Origin: Candidatus Poribacteria bacterium
Lineage (GTDB): Bacteria > Poribacteria > WGA-4E > PCPOR2b
Direction of reading: 5' to 3'
DNA: 64,000 bases
Assembly (NCBI GenBank): GCA_022822785.1
Contig: JAJEAL010000144.1
Location: 1-64,000 of the forward strand
This document shows, in pieces, positions 18,308 to 26,316 of the stretch. Every line of letters begins with the position of its first letter. The first letter of the stretch is position 1. The notes below the pieces were generated by a model. That model made no database searches. It worked only from the letters and a program-made list of their open reading frames with translations, and was not told where the DNA came from. The position numbers and the translations under genes were made by a program.

Positions 18308-19425
18308 GCCAACGCAAAGTTTTAATTATCTGCATCGACGCCGGCGGGCACGACTACCTCGCCGCTAGCGATATACCAAATATCGAAAGGCTAGCGGAAG
18401 CTGGCTTTTATCAATACGCCAAGTCAGTTATTCCTTCAGTCACCAATGTCAACAACGTAAGCCTTGCAACCGGGACTTTCCCGGAGATACACGGCATCAC
18501 AACTAACTACCACGTTGACCGGGAGACGGGGAAAGGGGAGTTTATTGAGGATAGTCGCTTTCTGCTCGCACCGACATTATTTGAACGCGCGAAACTGTCA
18601 GGCTTTGCCGAGAAAACTGCCCTGCTCGTCACGAAGCGAAAGCTGTTACGGATGCTTGAGGGTGGAACCGATATCGCTATCGCTGCGGAAGACCCACCCC
18701 CTGAATACATTGAGACGGTTGGACCGGTTGAGGATATCTATTCGTCAGAGATTAATTGGTGGTTGCTGCGGGCGCTGCGTGAGGTATTGCGCGAGCATGA
18801 CCCACAACTCGCCTACTGTTCAACAACAGATTGGAACCAGCACAAATACGCCCCAACGGAGGAACATTCGCTGCGACATATCGCTGAACTGGATCGGCTC
18901 ATTGGAGCGATTGTGGACGACAATCCGGGACGGGAGATTTATATCACCGCAGATCACGCGATGTTGCCGAAGACGCGTGCACTCGATCCCGGTCGTTGGT
19001 TGACCGAGCATGGTGTCCCGTCAAGTGCTATCCCGATCATCAAAGATCGGTATGTCGCACATCACGGTAATTTGGGAGGGGCAGCGTATGTTTTTCTACA
19101 GAAACCGGAGGATCTTCCGAAGGCGATAGAAACGTTAAGCATTGCGCCGGGCGTCGAAGAGGTTTATGCCTCCAATGAAGCAGCGGGTCAATTTCGGCTC
19201 CACCCGGACCGGATTGGGGATATTTTCGTCCTTGCGGATCGGGATACTGTCTTCGGCGAAATGACCGAAACAGAAACACCCGTCGATATTAGATCCCACG
19301 GTTCACGGCATGAGAGCGAGGTCCCGGTCATCGGTTACAATAGTCCGTGGCGCGCGGGTGATTTCGCATATAATCTTGATATCGGTCGTCTGCTCCTGAA
19401 AAGCCTTGGGGAAAGCTGCAATTAA
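18304..19425 (+). CDS. phnA: Phosphonoacetate hydrolase (PhnA-like), alkaline phosphatase superfamily
   Basis: A 373-residue enzyme of the alkaline phosphatase superfamily that starts at a TTG overlapping the upstream stop. Metal and nucleophile motifs match phosphonoacetate hydrolase: IICIDAGGHDYL (D12), the nucleophile loop IPSVTNVNNVSLATG (T47), STTDWNQHKYAP, and ITADHAM. It would cleave phosphonoacetate to acetate and phosphate, using zinc. Together with the coupled dehydrogenase this gives a short phosphonate use route. An alternative is a nucleotide pyrophosphatase relative, but the TN.NN and TD..QHKYAP motifs argue for PhnA. Confidence 0.8.
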   Translation: MSQRKVLIICIDAGGHDYLAASDIPNIERLAEAGFYQYAKSVIPSVTNVNNVSLATGTFPEIHGITTNYHVDRETGKGEFIEDSRFLLAPTLFERAKLSGFAEKTALLVTKRKLLRMLEGGTDIAIAAEDPPPEYIETVGPVEDIYSSEINWWLLRALREVLREHDPQLAYCSTTDWNQHKYAPTEEHSLRHIAELDRLIGAIVDDNPGREIYITADHAMLPKTRALDPGRWLTEHGVPSSAIPIIKDRYVAHHGNLGGAAYVFLQKPEDLPKAIETLSIAPGVEEVYASNEAAGQFRLHPDRIGDIFVLADRDTVFGEMTETETPVDIRSHGSRHESEVPVIGYNSPWRAGDFAYNLDIGRLLLKSLGESCN

Positions 19426-19499
19426 CCGCAGCATAGATTAGATGAGTAGATTTTTAGGGTTAGGAATCTATCCACAGTAAACAACAATAGGAGACTATC

Positions 19500-19967
19500 A
19501 TGGCACAAAAAGGGTCACCGCCGAAAAAACGGCGAAAACCGCTTAATAATCTGAGGACGCCTGATTTTTCAAATCAGTATTGGTCGGAAGTGGCTGACAG
19601 TTTGCTTTGGCTCTTCGAGCTGACGCGAGTCAACCAGAATTTCATAGAAGAGTGCACGGATCCGATCCTTTTAGAAATTACCGATTTCCTGAAGGCGACA
19701 TTGGATCCGCTGAGTGAGTCTGGAAAATGGTTTGCGAATCTTCACGAAGTAGTGATCAGTCAGCGCCCAGAGATTGAGGAGGAAGCGGAAAAAGAGATTT
19801 CTCGGCTGCTTGGATCAAATAAACAGGTATCAGAAAGCACTCAGCAGGAGATTTTCTTTTTCTTAGCGGATCACTTGTATAGGTATTTTCTAACGGGCCT
19901 CCTTGAAGGATTGAACGGGTCCAATTTGAAGGAGAAGCTCTCTACACAAAAGATGGAAAGTGTGTAA
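19500..19967 (+). CDS. Hypothetical protein, helical and acidic
   Basis: A 155-residue protein I do not recognise. It has a basic N-terminus (KKRRKP) then predicted helices, with no signal peptide or membrane segment. AGGAG precedes its ATG and it lies 74 bp after the phosphonoacetate hydrolase gene, so it may be part of that transcript. The segment FFFLADHLYRYFL is strongly hydrophobic and may pack against a partner. Confidence 0.65.
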   Translation: MAQKGSPPKKRRKPLNNLRTPDFSNQYWSEVADSLLWLFELTRVNQNFIEECTDPILLEITDFLKATLDPLSESGKWFANLHEVVISQRPEIEEEAEKEISRLLGSNKQVSESTQQEIFFFLADHLYRYFLTGLLEGLNGSNLKEKLSTQKMESV

Positions 19968-20123
19968 AACAACAGGAAACGACTCGACTTGAACCAAAAG
20001 CGAGCACAGAGCGATAAGAACATAAAACACGAAAACGAGTTGTTCATTTACGGTTTGCGTACCACGATTTCTTAAGATCGGTCATCGACTTTAACAGCAA
20101 TTAGGAAATGGAGAGATAACAGT

Positions 20124-21485
20124 ATGGCAAGAACTTCAGACCGCCCCAACGTTATTGTATTTTTTACAGACCAGCAGCGGTGGGATACAACGGGTGTCCA
20201 CGGCAATCCGCTGGAGCTCACGCCGAATTTTGATCGGATGGCGCAACACGGGACACATGCTTATCACTCGTTCACATGTCAGCCCGTCTGTGGTCCTGCG
20301 CGGTCCTGCTTGCAGACCGGGCTTTACGCCACCGAGACCGGCTGCCACCGCAACGGTATCCCCCTGTCATCAGATCTGCGGACGCTTGCCCATCATTTCC
20401 GTGAAAACGACTACACAACCGGTTATATCGGCAAATGGCATCTCTACGGCAGAGGGGTCCTTGGGCCGGTGCCTGAATCGGAGCGCGGTGGTTATGAATA
20501 TTGGCTTGCCTCCAACGTGCTTGAATTCACCTCTGACGCCTACCACACTGTCCTCTATAACAATGATAACCAACCTGTCACACTTCCCGGCTATCGAGTG
20601 GACGCGGTTACCGATGCGATGATTCGTTACATTGACGCGAATCAGGACGATCCATTTTACCTCTTCACCTCGTACATCGAACCGCACCACCAGAACCACC
20701 TCGACGATTACCCACCGCCCGATGGCTATCGTGAACGTTACACAGGGAGGTGGATCCCGCCAGATTTGGCTGCGTTGGGCGGCTCAACGCAGCAGCATAT
20801 CGGCGGCTACTACGGCATGGTTAAACGCCTTGACGAAGCACTTGGTAGGGTGTTAGACGCCCTTAAGAGTCTCAACCTACTCGATAACACCATCCTGCTA
20901 TTCACATCGGATCACGGTTGTCACTTCAAGACGCGAAACGCAGAATACAAACGGTCCTGTCATGAGAGCTCTATCCGTACTCCAACCGCACTGCACGGTG
21001 CCGATTTCAACGGCGGAGGGCAGCTGCAACAACTGGTCAGCCTCGTTGATCTGCCGCCGACGCTTCTCGATGCTGCGGGGATTCCCGTCCCCGGAGAGAT
21101 GCAAGGCCGCTCAATCCTTCCATTGACGAGAGGCGAAACGGAGGGGTGGCCCGAAGAGGTGTTTGTTCAGGTAAGTGAATCACAGGTGGGACGTGCCGTC
21201 CGGACCCACCGATGGAAGTACGGTGTCACTGCGCCGGGGGGACGTGGCGCACCGGGTGCCGGGTCGGATGTGTATGTTGAGGAATACCTCTACGATTTGC
21301 AAGCAGATCCCTACGAGTTGGCGAATTTAGTTGGACGGGAGTCACATCAGGAGGTCGCTGCGGTGATGCAGGAACGCCTCCTCCGTCGTATGGTTGAGGC
21401 AGGTGAGACGGCACCGACGATCGAAGCTGCCCCAACGGAGGCGAGCGGGCAGCGTCGAGTTTCCCCTGAAGAAGCACGCGCCTAG
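20124..21485 (+). CDS. Sulfatase (type I, formylglycine-dependent)
   Basis: A 453-residue sulfatase. The CxPxR signature is CGPARSCLQTG with C56 as the residue oxidised to formylglycine. Metal ligands are in VIVFFTDQQ (D16, Q17) and TSDHGCH. A signal peptide is not visible, so it is probably cytoplasmic. It would remove sulfate from carbohydrates or small esters. Its 3' end faces that of another sulfatase, 13 bp away. Confidence 0.92.
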   Translation: MARTSDRPNVIVFFTDQQRWDTTGVHGNPLELTPNFDRMAQHGTHAYHSFTCQPVCGPARSCLQTGLYATETGCHRNGIPLSSDLRTLAHHFRENDYTTGYIGKWHLYGRGVLGPVPESERGGYEYWLASNVLEFTSDAYHTVLYNNDNQPVTLPGYRVDAVTDAMIRYIDANQDDPFYLFTSYIEPHHQNHLDDYPPPDGYRERYTGRWIPPDLAALGGSTQQHIGGYYGMVKRLDEALGRVLDALKSLNLLDNTILLFTSDHGCHFKTRNAEYKRSCHESSIRTPTALHGADFNGGGQLQQLVSLVDLPPTLLDAAGIPVPGEMQGRSILPLTRGETEGWPEEVFVQVSESQVGRAVRTHRWKYGVTAPGGRGAPGAGSDVYVEEYLYDLQADPYELANLVGRESHQEVAAVMQERLLRRMVEAGETAPTIEAAPTEASGQRRVSPEEARA

Positions 21486-21498
21486 ACCTGCCACCTCT

Positions 21499-22965
21499 CT
21501 ACAGTTCGTCACGGAAGGCATCGGCGGGGCCCCACGGCGCAAAGGCCACCGTCGCATACGGGTTGAAGACGATGTCGTCCTCGCGTCCGGCGAACCGCCA
21601 CATCCGACGCACGAGGTCACGTTTCACTTCCTGATAATCGGGGTGGTCGCTGAGGTTCACCATCTCGTGCGGGTCGTTCCGTAGATCATACACCTCGTCG
21701 AAATCGAAACCGTTGTAGACATATTTGAATTCCTTGGTGCTGACAACACGCTGACTGTAATATAGCTCAACCCCGTTGAACTGCGTGTAGAAAGCGTCGG
21801 TCCAGTCGGTGGGGGTGTCGTCTTTCAGGAACGGTACAAGGCTCTTACCCGTCAGATCTTCCGGCGGGGATTCCCCTGCCAACTCGATGAAGGTGGGAGC
21901 GAAATCGGCGAGACTGACAAATTCATCAACTTCGCGGTTGGGGTTGGCAATCCCTTGGGGCCAACGGGCAATCGTGGGGATATGATAAGCCTCACGGAAC
22001 GCGGGCACCCCTTTGAGATACAAGCCGTGTGCGCCACAGTAATCGCCGTGATCACTCATTCGCAACACAAGGGTGTTCTCCGCCTGCCCTGTCTCGTCTA
22101 ACGCGTCAAGCACCTCACCGAACATCGCGTCCTCCATTGTGCAGAACCCCCAATAGTGCTGGATGGACTCGCGCACTTCGTCTTCCGAGAGTTGTCCCCA
22201 ATACTGCTGACGTGCCCGTTGATATACGCGGGGTTTGTCTTCGAGGGTGTCGCCAAAGTTTGGCGGCAGCGGAATCTCTTTCGGGTCGTACATCTGGGCA
22301 AATCGCTCCGGCACAACAAACGGGTCGTGGGGGCCGCTCGGTCCGATATATAGGCACCACGGGGCGTCGCCTTGCGATAGTCGCTGCAACGCCTCCACCC
22401 CCGACTGCACAACCTGATAGTCTCGGTGATCCTCATAGCCTTTCGGTGTGTCGGTTGGATAGGATCGGTATAGCTGATAGTGTCCCCATCCGGGACGGAG
22501 GATTTGCCCACGTTGGCGTTCCGTCGATTCGGGCTGTTTGGCACTCTCCTGCCACTGTGCAACGGAACGGTGCATGTAACTGCCTTTGCCCGCGGTGATG
22601 TGCAGATCCTCCCACCCCCGGTCGGACGGGTTTTCAGCGTCGGTAACGTGCCATTTCCCGGCGTATGCGAGATCATAGCCCGATGATCGGAGGGTCTCAC
22701 TGAACATCCCAACACCGTCATAGAGTTCATGATGGATAGCGGTAGGATTGCTGACATTGTTATAGACGCCGTGCCGACTTGGATACAAGCCTGTCATGAA
22801 GGTCGCCCGTGAGGGACAACAGTGCGCCGTTGGACAGAATGAACGGCGGAAGAGAACGCCTTCCTGCGCCAATCTCGTCGCGTTTGGTGTGATACAGGGG
22901 TGGTCTGGATGTAGCACATCGGCTTGTTCTTGGTCGGTCATAAAGATAAGAATGTTAGGTCTCAT
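21499..22965 (-). CDS. Sulfatase (type I, formylglycine-dependent)
   Basis: A 488-residue sulfatase convergent with the preceding one. Marks are NILIFMTDQEQADVL, the signature CCPSRATFMTG with C49 as the modified cysteine, RMSDHGDYCGAHGL and WHVTDAENPSDRGW. No signal peptide is seen. The two genes are only distantly alike, so this is not a recent duplication. A sulfated-polysaccharide or sulfate-ester scavenging role is inferred from the family. Confidence 0.92.
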   Translation of the reverse strand: MRPNILIFMTDQEQADVLHPDHPCITPNATRLAQEGVLFRRSFCPTAHCCPSRATFMTGLYPSRHGVYNNVSNPTAIHHELYDGVGMFSETLRSSGYDLAYAGKWHVTDAENPSDRGWEDLHITAGKGSYMHRSVAQWQESAKQPESTERQRGQILRPGWGHYQLYRSYPTDTPKGYEDHRDYQVVQSGVEALQRLSQGDAPWCLYIGPSGPHDPFVVPERFAQMYDPKEIPLPPNFGDTLEDKPRVYQRARQQYWGQLSEDEVRESIQHYWGFCTMEDAMFGEVLDALDETGQAENTLVLRMSDHGDYCGAHGLYLKGVPAFREAYHIPTIARWPQGIANPNREVDEFVSLADFAPTFIELAGESPPEDLTGKSLVPFLKDDTPTDWTDAFYTQFNGVELYYSQRVVSTKEFKYVYNGFDFDEVYDLRNDPHEMVNLSDHPDYQEVKRDLVRRMWRFAGREDDIVFNPYATVAFAPWGPADAFRDEL

Positions 22966-22988
22966 GTATCCTCCATGCGAAGATTGTT

Positions 22989-23185
22989 TTAACGGTCTAC
23001 CGGTAAAAATGCGTCGCGTGTTCCAATCTGTGCTGTTTCTTCGAGTTGAATGTCGATAACCTCAAGGAGATTTTTCTTGCTTCCTCAACATCCCTTCCGC
23101 AACTCGCAACATCTAACTCCGGGCAATAGGCGGTGTACATATTGCCCTCTTTCCAGGTTTCTTCTGTGACAACGAGGTTTTTCAT
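22989..23185 (-). pseudogene. HicB-family antitoxin with a single-base frameshift
   Basis: From ATG 23185 (AGAAGG six bases before it) the frame reads MKNLVVTEETWKEGNMYTAY, then CPELDVASCGRDVEEARK, a HicB N-terminal domain. At the five-base homopolymer 23071-23075 the family pattern jumps frame: adding one base restores NLLEVIDIQLEETAQIGTRD, ending AFLPVDR and a stop at 22989. As read, the zero frame gives an unrelated tail. It may be a decayed gene, a sequencing error or a real slippage site. No hicA toxin gene is adjacent. Confidence 0.7.
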
Positions 23186-23227
23186 TGTAGCCTTCTTATT
23201 AACAAAGTATTCCTTTTCCAAACCGCC

Positions 23228-23260
23228 AGAAACCGAGTTTTTGTCAAAAACTCGGTTTCT
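23228..23260. repeat. 33-bp palindrome, AGAAACCGAG family, copy 1
   Basis: Perfect 15-bp arms AGAAACCGAGTTTTT and AAAAACTCGGTTTCT with a 3-nt spacer. It lies just 3' of the TonB receptor gene and may end its transcript. Other copies are at 29229-29262, 29783-29816 and 48151-48185. Confidence 0.8.
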
Positions 23261-23311
23261 CTATGATAGATACGAACTGAGGTATTTCCAGTTCCATTTC
23301 CTCAATAGCTG

Positions 23312-25555
23312 TTAAAACTCGGTGGTAATCCCTAAGTAGGGGATGATTGGGAATTGGTAGATTTCGCTCTGTTCTGTATAGTCGTCGTTGTAACTATAAT
23401 CGAGCAGGTTTCCACGATTGTAGGCGTTCAACAGTTCAAGAAAGAGGCTCATCTCCCAACTGTTAAATAGAAACGCTTTGCTGAGTCTCATATCCAAGCG
23501 ATGATAGGGTGGAAGCCGCCCTGAATTTGTTTCCGCGTAAATCGGGCGGTAAGACACTTCGCCGTTACGCGGGTCGGTTCGTTCAGTTGCGCCTTCTATA
23601 GGGGTATAGGGGTTGCCGGTGCGGTACTGCCATTTTAGGCCAATCTCCCAAGTCGGCGTAAGTCTGTAGGTCGCTGCCAAGGTTGCAACATGCGTCTGAT
23701 CAAAAGAGTAATATCGATACGGTTCGCTTGGCCGGTCGCGGCGTTTAGAGAGCCCATACGCGTATGCGCCCCACCCCAAGAATCGATCCCCCACGCGATG
23801 GCGTAGGAACACCTCAGTGCCTTGTGCGAATCCAACCCCTTGATTCAGATAGACCACATCATCGTCGGTTGTTACCAAGTTCTGAAGGTCTTTGTAATAG
23901 CCTGCAAATTTGAATTCTGTTGATGGCGAAACTTGGCGGGTGAACTCTAATACGTAGTGGTCGGCTTGGCTTGTGCCCAGATTCGGGTTCCCAAGTGTTT
24001 CAGAGAGTTGGGCGGGTTGAGGTTCCTGATAATAGCTGCCGTAAGAGAGCTGGAGCTGCGAACCTTCCATAATGTCTAACAGGATACTCCCGCGCGGTTG
24101 GATGGAAAGTTCGTTAACGCGACTAAAGTAGTCCGCTCGTAAACCGAGCACGACCGACAAGAATGGTAACACCCTATACCGGTCCTGCAGATAGATTTCT
24201 GTCCGTTGTCCGAACACAGATTCATCGAACGACTGCTCCTCTAGGTTGTCTGGATCATAATCGACTTCGCCTTCAACGGGTGTGCGGAAAAATCTACCGG
24301 TAGCTCTACCGGGCTCAAACCCAAGTATCACACCGGATTCGAGTTGATGTTCCGGTGTTAGGGTGTAGATGAGGTCCTCACGGAGGACATACTGTGGGGC
24401 ATCAATCGTGAGAGAGAGTTCAGGACCGGCATTGACATCGAATTCAAAGTAGGAACGGGTCAGGGATAAGATGGAGGTCAATCGGTCGGAGAAAAAGGAG
24501 CGCAGATGAATACCGCCCCCTTCAAAGCCGCTTCCGAAGCTAACGTTCCCTCTAATATCTTCGTCTATATCTTCGCCATCGAGTTTGAGTGCAAAACCGT
24601 CACCGGAGGCGAATAGGTTCATTGAGAGCTGATGTTTTTCGCCGAAGTCATACCCACCCTTCACCTGATAATCCCAGAATCGGGGGAAAGCGGTAATTTC
24701 TCCGCTATCAAACACCAATGAGCCGAGGAATAGGTCAATGTAACTCCGCCGTCCGGCGGCATACCAGTACCCGTGATCACCGATTCGTCCTTCAAGCAAC
24801 CCTTCGGAGTACAGCACGTTCAGGTTTAATTTTGTACGGAACCCGTCGGTGTTCTTATTCCGGGAGTAGATGTCAATCACTGCCTGCGAACCGACGCCGA
24901 ACTCGGCACCGTAACCGCCGGCGTAGACATCGATCCGCTCAATCACCTCGGAACTGAGCGATGAAACGATTCCACCGAAATGGTAGGGATAGCCGATGGG
25001 CACCCGATCAAAGTAGTATAGATTGTCGTCGTCCGATCCGCCGCGGATATAGAGGGCGCCGCTAAAGTCGTTTGCGACACCGACACTGGGCAAGGACTGT
25101 AGGGCACGCAGGGCATCCCCGACAGCGCCGGGGACACGTTTAATCTCTGAGGCACCGAGCGTCTGTTTGCCAACGGGTGCCGCCGCCCGTTCTTCCGTCA
25201 CCTCTACTTCGTCAAGCAGCACGGTAACCCGTTCCAGCGCAATGTTCAGTTCGGTCGTCTCTCCCGGCTTCACAGTGACGGCGATACCGGTTAGCAGACG
25301 GTAATCGGTAGCGGATGCGGTGAGGGTATAGTCCCCGGCGGGCAGGTCCCGGAATCGAAATTCGCCGTTTGGATCGGTGGTGGCGAATTGGTTTGTCCCT
25401 ACGATACGTATCTGTGCCGATTCGACTCGCTGCTCAATATCTTTTTGAGAGACTATGCCGTAAATTTCTCCGGTGGGGGCTGGAAGTTGTTGTCCAAACG
25501 CAGGAATAGGATAGATGGATAAGATAAACAAAAAACAGATTGAAAACTTCTTCAT
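23312..25555 (-). CDS. TonB-dependent outer-membrane receptor with carboxypeptidase-regulatory-like domain
   Basis: A 747-residue outer-membrane protein. A signal peptide (to about residue 21, ...AFG) leads to a CarboxypepD_reg-like fold (about 27-110: GEIYGIVSQKDIEQRVESA). A plug domain follows (about 130-230: GALYIRGGSDDDNLYYFD). The rest is a 22-strand barrel ending in an aromatic residue (LGITTEF). Such SusC/CirA-like receptors import siderophores, cobalamin or oligosaccharides with TonB energy. No SusD-like partner is present. AAGGAGAG precedes the start. The sulfatases nearby would fit oligosaccharide uptake, but this is only an inference. Confidence 0.9.
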   Translation of the reverse strand: MKKFSICFLFILSIYPIPAFGQQLPAPTGEIYGIVSQKDIEQRVESAQIRIVGTNQFATTDPNGEFRFRDLPAGDYTLTASATDYRLLTGIAVTVKPGETTELNIALERVTVLLDEVEVTEERAAAPVGKQTLGASEIKRVPGAVGDALRALQSLPSVGVANDFSGALYIRGGSDDDNLYYFDRVPIGYPYHFGGIVSSLSSEVIERIDVYAGGYGAEFGVGSQAVIDIYSRNKNTDGFRTKLNLNVLYSEGLLEGRIGDHGYWYAAGRRSYIDLFLGSLVFDSGEITAFPRFWDYQVKGGYDFGEKHQLSMNLFASGDGFALKLDGEDIDEDIRGNVSFGSGFEGGGIHLRSFFSDRLTSILSLTRSYFEFDVNAGPELSLTIDAPQYVLREDLIYTLTPEHQLESGVILGFEPGRATGRFFRTPVEGEVDYDPDNLEEQSFDESVFGQRTEIYLQDRYRVLPFLSVVLGLRADYFSRVNELSIQPRGSILLDIMEGSQLQLSYGSYYQEPQPAQLSETLGNPNLGTSQADHYVLEFTRQVSPSTEFKFAGYYKDLQNLVTTDDDVVYLNQGVGFAQGTEVFLRHRVGDRFLGWGAYAYGLSKRRDRPSEPYRYYSFDQTHVATLAATYRLTPTWEIGLKWQYRTGNPYTPIEGATERTDPRNGEVSYRPIYAETNSGRLPPYHRLDMRLSKAFLFNSWEMSLFLELLNAYNRGNLLDYSYNDDYTEQSEIYQFPIIPYLGITTEF

Positions 25556-25720
25556 GTGCTGCAGCTCTCCTTTGGTATTTTAGGTCTATCTCTTTGACGG
25601 AAATATTTAGATTTGAGTTGACATTTTGGAGAGAAATAAAGCGAGAAAAGGTGGAAGGATGGCAGGGATTAATCGCTGATTATTCAGTTTAGCTTATCTT
25701 CGCGTTATACACTTTACCTT

Positions 25721-26041
25721 TTACATACGCCACGTTTGTAAATTGTGCTGGCGTTCCTCCCAATCGGGGAGGTAGGCGGACATGAAACTTTTGAATACTC
25801 TGCCGTGATTTGGGGCGAGGAGATGGACTAATTCGTGGACGATGACAAATTCTCCTAACGCTGCCGGTAGGTCGAGTAGATCGGTGTTGAGGGTCAAGCG
25901 TCCGTTTGTCGATATGGACGCCCACTTTTTTCGCATGTCGCGTAGATGCACTTCTCGCACGGTGACACCGATGCGGTCTGCCCAACCCTGCACGGCACCT
26001 TTCAAATCCTCCGAGTCGTTCCAACCATTTTCGGCCTTCAT
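25721..26041 (-). CDS. Short M48/YgjP-like zinc metallopeptidase next to hsdR
   Basis: A 106-residue protein with the zinc site VHELVHLLAPNHGRVFKSFM (HExxH plus a downstream His) and an upstream MRKKWASIST strand. It equals the C-terminal half of YgjP-like (DUF45) peptidases. Short forms of this length beside type I restriction hsdR genes are known, so it need not be a truncation. It is 275 bp downstream of hsdR on the same strand; a family 1 MITE has landed in that gap (26066-26196). Its role in restriction is unknown. Confidence 0.75.
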   Translation of the reverse strand: MKAENGWNDSEDLKGAVQGWADRIGVTVREVHLRDMRKKWASISTNGRLTLNTDLLDLPAALGEFVIVHELVHLLAPNHGRVFKSFMSAYLPDWEERQHNLQTWRM

Positions 26042-26065
26042 CAGCGTTGTATCTCCAATAAGATA

Positions 26066-26196
26066 TAGAAGTTACGCACTTTAGTTCGTAGTAGCGCAAT
26101 TCAGTGCGCGTCCAGACGGGCGATAAATCGCCCTACTACAAACCGAGGGACTTATTGCGGAACGGAGCCTTCAAGTGTTTAACTGCGTAAGTCCTA
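26066..26196. mobile_element. MITE-like element, family 1, copy c
   Basis: Ends TAGAAGTTACGCA (26066-26078) and TGCGTAAGTCCTA (26184-26196). The interior holds TAGTAGCGCAATTCAGTGCG and GGGCGATAAATCGCC hairpin-like stretches. It sits between hsdR and the metallopeptidase gene. Confidence 0.65.
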
Positions 26197-26316
26197 ATTC
26201 TATAGACATGCTCTGCTGGAGCGGAAAACTTAACAAACAAAACGACCGAGCTAGCAAGCCTCTCCTACAAGCAGGCAGGAACGGCGCGGGATTCAGAGCA
26301 ATATGACTACTACTTT

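Noticed and set aside
22098-22757. 219-aa open frame on the minus strand
   Set aside because: Overlaps the sulfatase gene on the same strand in another frame; composition is Arg/Ser/Pro-rich and unrelated to any family.
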